64,000 nucleotides of DNA from Aquilaria yunnanensis (GCA_039654915.1 CM077598.1:69344041-69408040); one strand, 5' to 3'; numbered from the stretch's first letter, positions 1-11,897 are shown. Notes: generated by a model from the sequence alone, not told the origin. Made by a program: numbers and translations.

Positions 1-635
1 TACGGCTAAGGCAGCAACCCTTGCTCCTTTTCCAACATGTAGGTCCACTTCACCTCAGACCAATCTTCTACTTCTACTTAGATCCTGCACATTTGCACAA
101 ATGTGAGAACCACATCCAGTATCTAATACCCAAGATGAGCAAGTAGAAAAGTTAGCCTCTATAACCAAAATACCTGAAGTGGAAGTCTTACTTCCCTTTT
201 CCTTAGCAAGTTCTTCAAGATAGAGCTTGTAGTTGTGCTTCCAGTGTCCAGGTTGCTTACAATGGAAGCACTCCCCTTCCTTAGCCACACCACCCTTTGG
301 TTTCAGTGCAGCTGAAGAAGAATTAGCATTGGACTTTCCATTAGCTTTATCCTTCTTCTTGTGGGCTTTTCCCTTTCCTTTGCCCTTTTGAACAACCAAA
401 ATGGGCTTAGCCTTCTTAAGGTTTTGCTCAACAGTTCTCAACATGTTGAGCAATTCAGGGAGGGACTTGTCAAGGTCATTCATATTATAGTTCATGGCAA
501 ACTGACTGTAGCTTTCAGGCAACGATTGCAAGACTACATCAACAGCCAACTCTTTTTGAAGAGCAAAAACTCTCAAGATTCTTAATGTACCTAATCATCT
601 TGAGAACATGAGGACCCACGGGACTTCCCTCAGAC
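1..635 (-). pseudogene. Ty1/copia gag-protease fragment (minus strand)
   Basis: Minus-strand reading from about 635 down to 1 gives the C-terminal half of a copia Gag and the start of its aspartic protease. The open stretch covers 576-55. Nucleotides 635-577 continue the homology upstream (SPVGPHVLKM-like words), so the Gag N-terminus is missing. A zinc knuckle of CX2CX4HX4C type lies at codons 103-116 of the open stretch, but its last Cys is Tyr. The protease motif DTGCGSHIC starts at codon 152. After the stop near 55, copia-protease-like words (VDL.VG.GARVAAL) continue to the window edge. The gene is cut on its 5' side at 635/636 by repeat copy A and runs out of the window on its 3' side. 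Family assignment is from motifs; the copia lineage was not determined. Confidence 0.82.
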
Positions 636-2039
636 TGTTAGTGTTGTGCCCAAAAGGCCAATCATGAGATGATTGTATTTTTGCACATTGAGTCATGATA
701 TTTTATTAAGGCATTAATCTAGCAATTATGTTTGTTGTTTTGTTTCTGCGTAACTTAACAAACATAATTGTAACCCTGGAATAATAATATTCTCAAACAT
801 CCCTAGTCTAGTATTATTGTGGAGCGGGTTGCAATAATACATAACGACTAGCATATGTGGAGACTAATATGAGATATGTAGTCTACATATGGGTACAAGT
901 TGGAGAACTTGTGTACTGGACCGACACACCATGAGAACACTACATGGATCGTTATATGAGTGTCATAAGTGATTCTCATAGTTACCATGGTATATGTAGT
1001 CCTTCGACCTAAGATCATCAAGGTTCCCTACATGTGAGTCACATACTTTGATACTCTCCTTTGTTGCTCGTAACTGAGTGAACTTGAAGGAGGTCATTGG
1101 GTATGTCACATATCATGCGGAGGGATTTGTATGATCAAGATGGGATTTGTCCCTCCTATGTAATGGGCGTGATATGTTCGGTCCCCTTGATAGCGTAAGA
1201 CTTAGAAAATGCATGGCCATGCTCGGATGAGTTGATATACGATATCAATGTCATCAGTTTAAGTTGGTCTACTCAGTAATCCAGAAACCAAAGATTAGGC
1301 TATACGAGAGTGACACATTCCATGTATCGTGCTTAGTCTTGATATCTTGGACAAACGGACAATGGCATATATCGGTGATGATCATAAAGGTTTAGTCGAA
1401 TCATCAACAATCTTGTCACTTGGGTAGCAATGATGTGTTGCTAGACACCGCTCATTGCTTAATGATCATAAATGTGATTTATGATCATTGCCAACATGGG
1501 AAGAGCCTATTGGGTCGCACAAATAGAGCTATTTGGATCATTAGAGTGCATGGTTTTGGTTTCACAATAATTTCATATTAATAATGGGCCCAATAGGTGA
1601 GCCATTATTAAGCCCGAAATTAAAGCCTAATAAGATTAGGGTTTTCAAACCCATTAGGCCTGGATGTTGAGTCTCACTATAAATAAAACTTCTAGTGAGA
1701 AATTCACAGGTCTCCTTGCCCTAGCCTTCCAAAAAGGACAGCCGCACTCTTCTCTTACAATTCCTTGGGGGACGCAAGCTAGCACTGCGAGTGCAAGAGA
1801 AACGTATCTGCCGGGATGCGGTGGAAGCGTGGTGATCCCGAGAGGCTCGTGTGGATACCATAGAGAGCTTGAACATGTCAACTGTTCTAGTTTTTTGATT
1901 CGACTCTACAGTTGAGTGAGAGATGTCAACCGAAAATTAGGTATGAAAATTTTCGAACAGCCGGTTCACCCCGTTTCACTTGGATCCTGGAGGGTTTCGG
2001 TTAAATTCTGCTGCACTGTTTGGCTCCTGAAACCCTAAA
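636..2039 (+). repeat. LTR-like repeat, copy A (~1.4 kb)
   Basis: It starts TGTTAGTGTTGTGCCC and aligns along its length with copies B (3188-4604) and C (38973-40379). A TATA-like box (TATAAATA) at 1678-1685 sits about 360 bp from the 3' edge, as expected for the U3/R boundary of an LTR read on the plus strand. The 3' edge reads ACCCTAAAT instead of the ACCC(T/A)ACA seen in B and C, so the terminal CA is not visible and the right border is approximate. The left border lies inside the copia gag. No primer-binding site follows, so this may be a solo or rearranged LTR. The superfamily of its parent element is unknown. Confidence 0.65.
1678..1685 (+). promoter_or_regulatory. TATA-like box in LTR copy A
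   Basis: TATAAATA inside the LTR-like repeat. The equivalent site in copy B is CTATAAGTAC and in copy C is GTATAAATAC. Conservation at the same offset in all three copies supports a U3 promoter and sets the plus-strand orientation of the repeat. Confidence 0.5.
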
Positions 2040-3187
2040 TCGGGATTGAGTGTTGAATCGCATGATGTTATGTGTTCGGTTGCTTTTCGGACATGATTAA
2101 TTAGATTGATTCATGATGCATGAAACTGGAACTCGTAATGAACATATGATGTATATGAAGAAATGACACTAATTGGTTAATAAGGTTATCCCGAAATTGG
2201 ATGCTATGAGATACCTATATGGATTAGGATTCTTGCAATAGTTGCAAAAACCCTAGCTTTGTTCGGATTTGGCTTGTTCGGGCCCCGAAAGTAAGGTATT
2301 TTTGGTGGCTCGAATGGAGGAGTCTCAGGTGCCTACTTGCTCGAACCATCGCCCGCTGACCGGCCAGCGGGACCGCCGTATGCGAAGCGCCACATAAATA
2401 AAAAATGGTTAATCAATGCGCGTCAATTGGCATGCATTTTTGTTGAATGAGATTTCACATGATATGCTAATTGGTGTTCGAAGCATGGTGCGTGGTTATA
2501 GCCCTTGATTGGTTGTACATGTAAATACGGCCTGTGAGTCGTGCCTTCTCTTTTTTTACTCTCATTGTACATTCTCTTCTCACCTTACTCCCCTCGAATG
2601 TAACTCGAGGTTTCTATTATCGATGTAATGGTACATTATGGGATCATCCAAGGTGGTATGTCCAAGGAGGAGACAACAAAAGGGCAACCAAGAAAGGAAG
2701 AGAAGGAGCTTGTGAAGACCCTTTTCTTTTCTTAGACTTTTATGATATTCTCATTGGCTTGAGAATATCGCATAGTTTGGGCTATAACCATGTCACATTT
2801 ATTTTCTTGTAAGCATGAGATGCATGTTTTATATTTATGTGTGATGCATGTATGAAACAACCGGAGATAACAAATTGGTGAGATCAAACGAAAAATCCCT
2901 CAAACAAATATTAAGTCATTAAATGTGATGCCTTCCAAATGTTGGCACTCGTTAAGACTTTGATCAACATTAGGTGGGTTTGCCAAAGCAAAGCACCTAT
3001 GTTCATCTTGGTAAGGCACGATGGGATAATAGTGATATCCAAACTGCTATGGATTGCTTACTGTAACATTCAAGTATCCATGGAGTTAGGGCTAAGTTTG
3101 GAGGAGAGCTAAGTGCTTGATGAACCAAGCTTAGTGAGGGGAGTGCACCTAATGAAGGTTTTGTGACCTAGTGTGAAGTGCACAGTG
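2040..3187. other. non-coding stretch between LTR-like copies A and B
   Basis: About 1.15 kb with no convincing coding sequence; the longest frame, about 90 codons at 2534-2812, resembles nothing I know. If A and B are the two LTRs of one element, this would be the internal region of a non-autonomous (LARD/TRIM-like) element. However, I see no tRNA-like primer-binding site after A and no polypurine tract before B. The flanks of A (copia) and B (Tat gag) also disagree, so a rearranged junction is just as possible. Confidence 0.4.
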
Positions 3188-4604
3188 TGTTAGTGTTGTG
3201 CCCAAAAGCCAAACATGAGATGATTGTATTTTTGCACATTGAGTCATAATATTTTATTAAGGCATTAATCCAGCAATTATGTTTGTTGTTTTGTTTCTAC
3301 ATAACGTAATAAACATAATTGTAACCCTAGAATAATGATATTCTTAAACGTCCCTAGTCTAGTATTATTGTGGAGCGGGTTACAATAATACATAACGACT
3401 AGCATATGTGGAGACTAATATGAGATATGTAGTCTACATATGGGTACAAGTTGGAGAACTTGTGTACTAGATCGACCTACCATGAGAACACTACATGGAT
3501 CATTATATGAGTGTCATAAGTGATTCTCATAGTGATCATGGTATATGTAGTCCTTCGACCTAAGATCATCAATGTTCCCCACATGTGAGTCACATACTTT
3601 GATACTTTCCTTTGTTGTTCATAACTGAGTGGACTTGAAGGAGGTCATTGGGTATGTCACATATCATGCGGAGGGATTTGTATGATCAAGATGGGATTTG
3701 TCCCTCCTATGTAACGGGAGTGATATCTTCGGGCCCTTTGATAGACTGAGACTTAGAAAATGCATGGCCATGCTCGGATGAGTTGATATACGATATCAAT
3801 GTCATCAGTTTAAGTTAGTCTACTTGGTAATCAAGAAACCAAAGATTGGGCTACACGAGAGTGACACATTCCATGTCTCGTGCTTAGTCTTGATATCTTG
3901 GAGAAAGGGACAATGGCATATATCTGTGATGATCATAAAGGTTTAGTCGAATCACCAACAATCTTGTCACTAGGGTAGCAATGATGTGTTGCTAGACACC
4001 GCTCATTGCTTATGATCATAAATGTGATTTATGATCATTGCCAACGTGATAAGAGCCTATTGGGTCGCACACATAGAGCTATTTGGATCATTAGAGTGCA
4101 TGGGCTAATTATTTGGGTTATGGTTTCACTTTAATTTTGATATTAATAATGGACCCAAGAGTTGTGCCATTATTAAGCCCGAAATTAAATCCTAATTGGA
4201 TTAGGGCTTTGAAACCCATTAGGCTTGGATGTTGAGTCTCACTATAAGTACAACTTCTAGTGGGAAATTCGTAGGTCTCCTTGCCCTAGCCTCCCAAAAA
4301 GGACAGCCACACTCTTCTCTTGCAATTCCCTGGAGGACGCGAGCTAGCACTGCGAGCGTAAGAAAAATGCATCTGCCAGGACATAGTGGAAGCATGGTGA
4401 TCCTGAGAGGCTCATGTGGATACCATAGAGAGCTTGAACACGTCAACTGTTCAGGTTTTGTGATTAGACTCTACAGTTGAGTGAGAGATCTCAACCGAAA
4501 ATTAGGTACGAAAATTTTTGAACACCCAGTTTACCCCGTTTCACTTGGATCCTAGAGGGTTTCGGTTAAATTTCGCTGCGCTATTTGGCTCCCGAAACCC
4601 AACA
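3188..4604 (+). repeat. LTR-like repeat, copy B (~1.4 kb)
   Basis: It starts TGTTAGTGTTGTGCCC and ends CGAAACCCAACA, giving TG...CA termini. It is co-linear with copies A and C. The right flank is Tat-type gag sequence. The left flank is the 2040-3187 stretch rather than gag, so this is not a simple solo LTR with a clean empty site. The 5 bp on the left (CAGTG) and right (CCATC) do not match. Confidence 0.7.
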
Positions 4605-4883
4605 CCATCATTGCCGAATTGACTCAGCAACTTGATCAGAGGTTACCCCGACCTCCTCTGGTCCAAAGAGCATCTCCCCTGGCCCCTCGTCGGGAAAGGA
4701 GTTCAAGGTCCACCCACCGAAGTTTAGGGAGCGGGGACTCCATTGATGCATCTTCAACAGAAAATGAACCCATTGAGGCACGACCCACCAAAGGAGGAGC
4801 CCCAAAAGAGACTAGGGCCTCCTTCCAACAGAGTGCATCCCTCTACCGAAGGTCCTAGTCTCCTCCTCACCGAAGTCACACCC
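4605..4883 (+). pseudogene. Tat gag fragment (T0, possibly the 5' part of T2)
   Basis: The frame encodes the low-complexity part of a Tat Gag: an AELTQQLDQR word, a Pro/Arg/Ser-rich stretch and a THRS.GSGD word. It matches the gag regions at 8660-8899, 15770-16080 and 24900-25250. It is truncated on the left by LTR-like copy B and on the right by the LTR of T1. Because T1 is followed by a second Tat fragment that starts in protease (T2, 11898), this piece may be the 5' remnant of T2, with T1 inserted and part of both lost. That link is inference. Confidence 0.65.
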
Positions 4884-5730
4884 TGATAGCCAAACGCTAT
4901 CGCCTCTATCTGGCCGAACTCCCTGCCACAATGATGGCCAGAAGAAGCTGGTGATACCCGAGAAAAGGTGCGATCAGGCACCTCAGGAGATAGCTGAAGA
5001 GCTCCGAGCCGGCACGCCAGGAAACCCCGAGGACACTACTCGCCCCCCAAGGTTGTGAACATATCGCCTTCGGAAAAGCGGCACCAAAAATAGCGAGCCG
5101 AACATGATATCCCCGAAGGCAGAACTCCCTGAAACTGGGAACCCCCGAACTGAGGGCTTGTTTCCCGAAGAGGCTCTGTCCGAACTAGGGGACGACCTCA
5201 CCCAGGGACCTCAGGAGTACGGCAGGAGCGTTTATGGAAGCATTTAAGGAAGCCTCTGACACGTCCTTTCACAGACGTCATAAAGTCGCCTGAATAGGTG
5301 CTCTGACATACGGACGCCATCAGAATCACATCATGGCCCATCTCAGCACGTGGCTCAGGACAACCTGCTACTAGTTATCTGTCTCCTACGCCCAGAAACT
5401 CAGGGAACATCTGACCGAACACGTGTCATGATCTGAACGGGCTAGGCACTCCTTTAAATACCAGGAATTAATACTTGGCAGGAGGCTGGTTAGTTGGCCA
5501 AACACTGCTCTCACACTCTGAGAAAACTACCAGGCGAGACTCTTCAGCCCTTTGTGCTATTTCCTCTACCTTTTCTCAGCCACCACTGACTTGGGCGTCG
5601 GAGGCTCCCCCCCCGAAAAAACACTCCGGGGGCCTCCTAACCCTTTGTTTCTGAGCTTTCAGGCACTCTTCCTCCCAGAAGTCCCTCCACCAGTCACCAT
5701 GACTATAAACGATGAGGCCCCTGGCCATCA
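4884..5730 (+). repeat. T1 5' LTR (Tat family)
   Basis: It is 847 bp, starts TGATAGCCAAACGCTATCGCC, ends GGCCATCA, and is followed at once by the primer-binding site. It is homologous to the LTRs at 14383, 23752, 34054, 36016, 43247 and 52972. A CACGTG G-box at 5420-5425 lies a few tens of bases upstream of a degraded TATA region (TTTAAATACCAGG) near 5453. Confidence 0.85.
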
Positions 5731-5748
5731 TTTGGCGCCGTCTGTGGG
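5731..5748 (+). promoter_or_regulatory. T1 primer-binding site
   Basis: TTTGGCGCCGTCTGTGGG directly abuts the LTR end. The TGGCGCCG core is typical of Tat/Athila-lineage PBSs. The matching tRNA was not verified here. The same word follows every Tat LTR in the window that leads into a gag. Confidence 0.75.
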
Positions 5749-5869
5749 AACCCGCTCTAAGATCGCCGTCGTTGAGACTCGGCGTTCTAAGGACAAGAGG
5801 CTCCCGAAGTCCCCGTCGGCGCCTGAGATACAACCGGCTGCTGGGCAAAACACTCCCAGGGACTTCTGC

Positions 5870-8609
5870 TGTTGTGCCCTAAACTGCCCCTGGCCCATTC
5901 GGGCCCAATTATATAAGACATGCAGCGGAAGTTTAATTAAACCGAAGGGGCTTTTATTACTCACTAAGACTTATGGGCACGAACCCCAGGATACTTACTG
6001 GTACTAGCTTGTTATGTTCTTATTAAAGGTTTAAGCTTAAATGCTCTTGGAAACAAACTAGCACCTATGTGGATTTCATGTGTTCATTTTCATGGTATTT
6101 ACCAAGCTTTAGCCAAGATTATGCATGGCAACCAAAACACCAACTTAAGTTTGAAAACTTAATTTCATGCATATGCTTCGCATGCTTATGTATTTTGGTG
6201 TTCACTAGTGCACGTAATCTCTTAATGCTTTTAAAAGCAAACTAATGCTTAGGCATACATTAATTCACATATGTGCACCTATTCTTCTTATTAGCCAATC
6301 TTTACACATGCATCCAATTTCATGCTTCTCCAAGTTTATTTGCATGTTTTTCTTTGAGTGCGCATACAAAGCCAAACATAGCATGCTTTCAACATAAACA
6401 TGGGCTTATGGGCCTTTTCCATACTTAACAAGCATATGGCCCAAAATTAACCAAGAACATATTCAAATTTTCTAATTTCTTATTTAAGCCCAAAACATGC
6501 ATTTAAGCCCAATTTATACATGCTTCCGATTTTCATAAAAATCATACTTCCATAAAACATGCATGGGCCTTGGTAAGTCCACCAAGCAATAAAAACACCC
6601 AAAGTGTCCATAGTCCATATTACAAGCCCAAAATACTAAGTTTGGCCAAATTTTAGCTAAGTCCATAAATTTGGTCATTTAACTAAGACCAACTATTACA
6701 TGCTTAAAAGCAAGCCATAATCCAAAGAACACAAATCCACCTTAAGACGTTGTTCCCACAGTTTCTAGACTCGTAGTCCTGCACACAAAGTCCACATTTT
6801 ATTAGCTTGATTTTCAAGCAACTTAAAATACTTAGAATACTTAGTATAATTGAGCAATACCATACACATACCCAACCTTTATACCACAAAAAGAGTACTC
6901 AAGACTTTTAGCTCAATCTTTCGAGCACACTTTTACCTACAAAAGTAGAGTAGGGCGGGTGAGTTTTAAAACTCAATAAGGATTCCGTATGGCTTCCAAA
7001 GCCTAACATATGGCCTTTATGGCCTAACATATGCCAAGAATGTAATGGCAATAAATATTCCAAAAATCTTGCAAAGAAAACATAAAGACAAAGAAAACAC
7101 AAAGATACATGTATATACAATAATAATCGAAATCGGGGGTTAGCATGCACAACAAATTCATAGAAGCACACAAACACATGCCACTTAACACCTTGATTTA
7201 CAGAAGGGCAGCAAGCATCCCTCAAGTTTTATTTCATTAATTTCACATACTTTTCATTTTCGGAGATCTCACTTAGCATAGGAATTTAAGGTGGCCTACT
7301 TAAATCCTAGCCCATAATGCTTGCTTACTTAACTTAGCTCATGAGCGATACAGAATTGTCGAAGCAATAATTTAACTTATGCCCTCTTAGCACACCTAGG
7401 ATCATATGGTTCTTTGACCATCACCTAGGGGCCTGAATACTCAAAGAGTATAGGAATCCTTACCAATACCGAAAGCTTCTTAGAAGCTTGTTTTCCTTCG
7501 ATTTCCTCGCTTGTTGGTTTCTAGAAATGATTTTCTAGCACAAGAACCAAAATGGCCAAATAAATTAGTAATCCATAAAATACCAAGAACACTTGGTAAT
7601 TATCTTAAAGAAATCAAAATACCAAGAATACTTGGTTCACACTTACGAAACCTCGACTAGGAGGTGAGACCGAATTTTGTGTGCTTGATGTTCTTCAAAT
7701 TTTCTTCTTGATTCTTCCTCCCAATGAGCTTAGAAGCTCATATACATAAAGAACTCCTTGAGAAGAGTTCAAAACCTCTAAGAAATGAAGATGGCCGAAT
7801 TTCTCTCCTTGGTTTTCTTTGAATCTTTTACTTGATTCTTGCTCTTTGGGTGTTTAGAGCATGAATTCCACCAAGAACACTTGGTTTTAATTTATGGAAG
7901 GGTGATTTCTAGTGATGGCAGAATTTTTTGGAGGAAGGAGAAGAGTTAGAAATGTTCTTGGAGAGAAGAACAAGTGTTGGCCAAAACTAGAGAGAAGGGA
8001 GAGAGAGTTTGTAGAGAGAGATTGAAGAAAGAGAGTGAAATGGCTTGAATGAGGTGAGATGAGTGAAGAAATGTATTTTGTTGACTGGGGGAGTGTATGT
8101 CCGGTTATGGGTGTCCAAAATGGGTGGGAATAATGCCTTAGTGGAGTAATAATTCAAATGGGAAGTGGGAGACAAAGTGGGGGGACAAATTGGAAGAGTT
8201 GGTGAAGTTAAATGATGAAGTGGTGAAGGTGGGGGACAAAGGTAAGTGGAGGTGTGGGTGGAGGTGGAGGTGGCATAAAATATATTATTTTGAATGGACA
8301 TGGCTAGCCATGGCATCCAAGGCCATGAAAATGGGTCAATTCCCCACTTAGTCCTCCAATCTTTTGAATTTGGGCAATTGAGCCCAACTTACAACAATTC
8401 CTTTGTTCAATTGAGTCCTTCATCTTTGAAATCCACCATTTTCACCATTATTTTTCTTGGCCTAAGCCAAGCTTAATTTCATGAATCCTTAACACTTAAT
8501 TTAATGTCCCCTCACATTAATTCAGCTAAATTCCCAAATTAGGAAAATTCTTTGGCTCCCAATCCACTTACCCCGGGACCTAATCAGTTTGGATTTTCTG
8601 GGCATTACA
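5870..8609 (-). repeat. 2.74 kb solo LTR, probably Tekay-type, minus strand
   Basis: The insertion is bounded by TGTTGTGCCC at 5870 and GCATTACA at 8609 and flanked by the 5-bp direct repeat TCTGC (5865-5869 and 8610-8614). This is the signature of an integrated LTR unit. Read on the minus strand it begins TGTAATGCCCAG, the style of start seen in plant Tekay/Del LTRs, so orientation and lineage are inferred. There is no PBS, no polypurine tract and no gag-pol inside, so it is a solo LTR. It contains short repeats around CCAAGAACACTTGG at 7580-7900 and a purine-rich stretch near 7980-8280. It resembles the G LTR only in its terminal style. Confidence 0.72.
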
Positions 8610-8899
8610 TCTGCGCCTGAGGAAGACCGCCCTCTGGTAATCACCATGAGCTTCTTGAGGGACTTTCAGCGTTCGGTCGTGTCTGAAATGACCCAGCAGA
8701 TCGACCGAAGGTGGCCACAGCAAGCACAGGCCCAGAGACCCCCCTCACCGACACGCCCTCGGGAGAAAAGCCCCAAGTCTACACATCGCAGTTCGGGGAG
8801 TGGAGACCCTCGCGAAGAATCATCCACAAAAAATATAGCCCTCGGGAAACGGCCTGTGGGACAAACCGGGTCCAAGCGACCGAGAGTCTCACAGCGAAG

Positions 8900-11022
8900 C
8901 ATCCATGGAACTCAGAATGCCAGAAAGCCTGGGACAAGCTTAAAAAGTACCTGACCAAACTGCCAACACTTCGACAACCCCAGGAAGGAGAGCCCCTCAT
9001 CCTTTATCTCACAGTGACCGAAAAAATGGTGAGTTCAGTTCTAGTAAAAGAAGAAGGTGAGAGGCAATGGCCAGTAATATTATGTAAGCAAGTCCCTACA
9101 CGGCGTCGAGATCAGATACCCATTTCTCAAAAAAGCCATCTACGCTTTAGTACTCGCAGGCAGAAGGTTGCAACCCTACTTCCAAGGACACGCTATCACT
9201 GTCCGAAGTAACCTGCCTCTACGCGACGTAATGAAAAAAGTAGAGCATTCGAGAAGATTATCGAAATGGTGTATCGAACTCGGGGAATATGACATTACTT
9301 ACGAGCCAAGAAGGGCAATAAAAACCCAGGCACTGGCAGACTTCATTGTCGAAATCCCAGAAATAGAGAATGCCGAAACCATCGGGGAAGACCGAACAAG
9401 AGTTGATCCAAAATGGAAGCTTTTTGATGATGGAGCATCAGGTGCAGAACATCAGGGCGCCGGGATAGTCCTTCGGGGACCCCAAGGAATGGAAGTCACT
9501 AAAGCAATCAAATTTGGTTTTGATGTTACCAATAACAACGCCGAATATGAGGCCCTTATTGCAGGACTAAAACTGGCCAGAAAAGTCAGCATAAAAGACC
9601 TCATGGCCCATAGTGACTCACAGCTAGTAGTCCGGTAGACGAAAGGGGAATACGTGGCAAAGGATCCAACCTTGGCAAAATATCAGGACATCGTCAAAAA
9701 ACTCATCCGAGAGTTTGACTCGGTACAAATAGAAAACGTGCCCCAAAGTGATAATGCTCAAGCTGACTCCCTGGCCAAATCCAAGGAACCCAGCGAGGTG
9801 CTGAAACTACCTAGTACAGAATTGATGTGCATAGCAACCTCGGGGGAAGGATGGCGAGACCCCATCAGGAAGTATCCAGCAACTTCAAAATTCCCTAAGG
9901 ATCCTAAAGAGCCCACAAAAGTACAAAAGTGCTCAGGAAGATACTTCCTCATTGGGAAAGAACTATACAGGCAAGGGTATGTGAGCCCCCTGCAAAAATG
10001 TGTAGGCAAAGATGATGTCAGAACAATACTCGAAGAAGTCCATGAAGGGGCCTATGGCTCCCATATAGGAACAGATGCCCTTGCTAGGGTACTACTTCGC
10101 CAGGGATACTTTTGGCCTACCTTAAGGAAAGATGCAAGGCAATTTGTCCGAAAATGTGACAATTGCCAAAGGCACGCCAACATCCAAAAGTTATCTTTGG
10201 AAAGAATAAACTCAACAGATTATCCTTGCCCCTTTGCCATATGGGGTATTGATCTCGTCGGACTTCTTCCAAACGCTCCCAGTGGGGTAAAGTTCTACAT
10301 AGTCGTAGTGGACTACTTCACTAAGTGGATAGAAGCAGAGCCACTAGCATCAATCTTGGCAAAGGATACCCAAAAGTTTGTATGGAAGAACATCATATGC
10401 CGATTTGGCATACCAAGGGTAATAGTGGCCGACAATGGAACTCAGTTCACAGATAGACGATTCCAAAAATTCATGGCTGACCTCGGCATAAAAATACATT
10501 TTCCTCCAGTAGCCCACCCTCAAGTAATGGGCAGGTCGAGGTATCCAACAGGACAGTAAAAGATGGCTTGAAGAAAAGACTCCCCGAAGGGCCACCGAGG
10601 AAACTCCTTTCTCACTCATGTGTGGGACAGAAGCCATCATCCCCATTGAAGTCATACAGCCTTCGGTAAGTATACAAGTGTTCGACGAGGGAGGAAATGA
10701 TCTCAGCTTGAGAACAAAACTAGACCTCGCCGAGGAGCATCGCGAAATGGCTGAACTAAGGAGGAAGGCTTCCCAACAAAGAATAGCTCAAGCTGCTAAC
10801 TTACAGATAAGGAGAAAAGAAATCAAACAAGGAGACCTTGTTCTCTGAAAGGCCGAATTTGAGCCACGCAAGCCATCAGAAGGGGTACTTCGAGTAAACT
10901 GGAGTGGACCATACTTGGTCCTCGATGAGGTCCGCCTAAGGGTCTACAAATTGGGTAATATCAAGGGAGTAGAGTTGAAAAATACTTGGCATTCAGACTT
11001 TCTGAAAAAATTATATACTTAG
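8900..11022 (+). pseudogene. T1 pol remnant: RNase H - archaeal RNase H - integrase
   Basis: It starts in the RT/RNase H linker (HPWNSECQKAW) and runs through the degenerate first RNase H. An inserted A near 9077 shifts frame there. The second RNase H follows (DDGASG, AEYEALIAGL, AHSDSQLVVR) with a stop at 9636. The integrase has HIGTDALA, CDNC, WGIDLVG and VADNGTQF words. A lost base near 10524 shifts frame, and about 60 nt are deleted around 10585. A CGA-type codon reads TGA at 10846. The end (stop at 11020-11022) matches the other copies. It sits out of frame with the preceding gag. Non-functional. Confidence 0.85.
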
Positions 11023-11360
11023 ACATTTTCTCAAAAGAAAACTTCTAACTACTCTTCCCCGAAGTTGTCAATGAAAATACAAGCCGAATATGGTTGCGTT
11101 ACTGAAGAAAAGTTTCCTTAATGGTTTTCCTTTCGGAACTAACTCCTTGGTGGACTCTAAAACCTCGGTGGAATGCGGAAAAAGTGTAAAATGACTTTTT
11201 CTGAAGATATAGGCGTGGACGTTCGCCAAAGATACATACTTAGAATTACGTTAACTTCTGAAGAATCATATTCGGAAGGAAGAATGGAGATTGGAGAAAA
11301 AATCTTCATTAAAAATCTTAAGGTACAAAGGAGCAAAAGCACAAGAAAGAAAGAAGACGC
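11023..11360 (+). other. T1 region between pol and antisense gene
   Basis: Non-coding spacer between the 3' end of pol and the convergent minus-strand gene, the same place where T3 and T4 carry tandem repeats. I see no clear repeat array here. Confidence 0.5.
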
Positions 11361-11893
11361 CTATGGCTGAGCAGGGGCGTCCGACGTCTTTTCGGCGTGA
11401 TCACCATCTTCAGTAGGCTGAGTCGGAGGAAGGTTGAGAAACTCCAGCTTCGACCATGTCCACCTGGGCTCTTTGGGAAAGTCCAGAGCAGACAGGTGCG
11501 AGAGGTCAAGCTCAGGGTGCTCAACAAGGACTTGGTGGCGCGCCAAGCAGAAGCCGTCTTGATAAGACACATTCACCATCTGCTCAGTCTGATCCTTCTC
11601 GGCACTAAGACCCGACAGCTCGGCCTTGAGCGTAGCAATCTTCTCCTCCAGCTTTCTCTTCTTCTTATCCTTAGCCTTATTCTTATTCAACGGGTCAACC
11701 TCAGCCTGGAGCTTGGCATTCAAAGCGAGCGCCTTCGTAAGGTTCTCGCTATCTTCAGCGTTCCCCTTCCGAAGGGCCTTGTTCTCTGAAGAGAGAACGG
11801 TACACTTTGAGCCGAGATCCTCGACCTTGGCTGTAAAATTGAGAAGAAGCTCCTGCTTCTTCACTACCCATAACCACTTCACTACCCTCGGCT
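11361..11893 (-). pseudogene. T1 antisense gene, last exon (coiled coil)
   Basis: The minus-strand open frame ends at 11361. It carries long Lys/Glu/Leu heptad-like stretches, then the conserved words DGFCLARHQVL, LDLS and PRWTWSKLE found in the last exon of the T3, T4 and T5 antisense genes. On the minus strand the exon is preceded by a poly-T run and CAG, which looks like a 3' splice site, but the N-terminal words of the exon differ from the other copies. Everything further 5' is missing because the sequence switches to the T2 protease at about 11898. Truncated and not functional. Confidence 0.68.
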
Positions 11894-11897
11894 GAAA

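Larger units (their letters stand above)
5700..8899 (+). pseudogene. T1 gag, interrupted by a solo LTR
   Basis: The frame opens at an ATG (5700) inside the LTR end and runs through the PBS into Gag (words GHHLAPSVG and RRSKDK). An extra A near 5848 shifts the frame compared with T3. At 5869 the coding sequence is broken by the insertion 5870-8609; it resumes at 8610 with a second copy of TCTGC and continues with MSFLRDFQRSV and TQQIDRRW. The Gag then stops matching at about 8899, where the sequence jumps straight to the RNase H region of pol. Most of gag, all of protease and RT are therefore deleted. Non-functional. Confidence 0.8.

Noticed and set aside
1664..1915. 83-codon frame also open in copy B (4229-4480)
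   Set aside because: It lies in the R/U5 part of the LTR-like repeat and is broken in copy C. The opposite strand is open too, which points to chance in a conserved repeat.
2534..2812. 92-codon plus-strand frame
   Set aside because: No recognisable motif, hydrophobic low-information translation, and surrounding non-coding DNA.
5731..5748. tRNA gene at the PBS words
   Set aside because: Only the short primer-complementary stretch is present. No cloverleaf can be formed from the surroundings.
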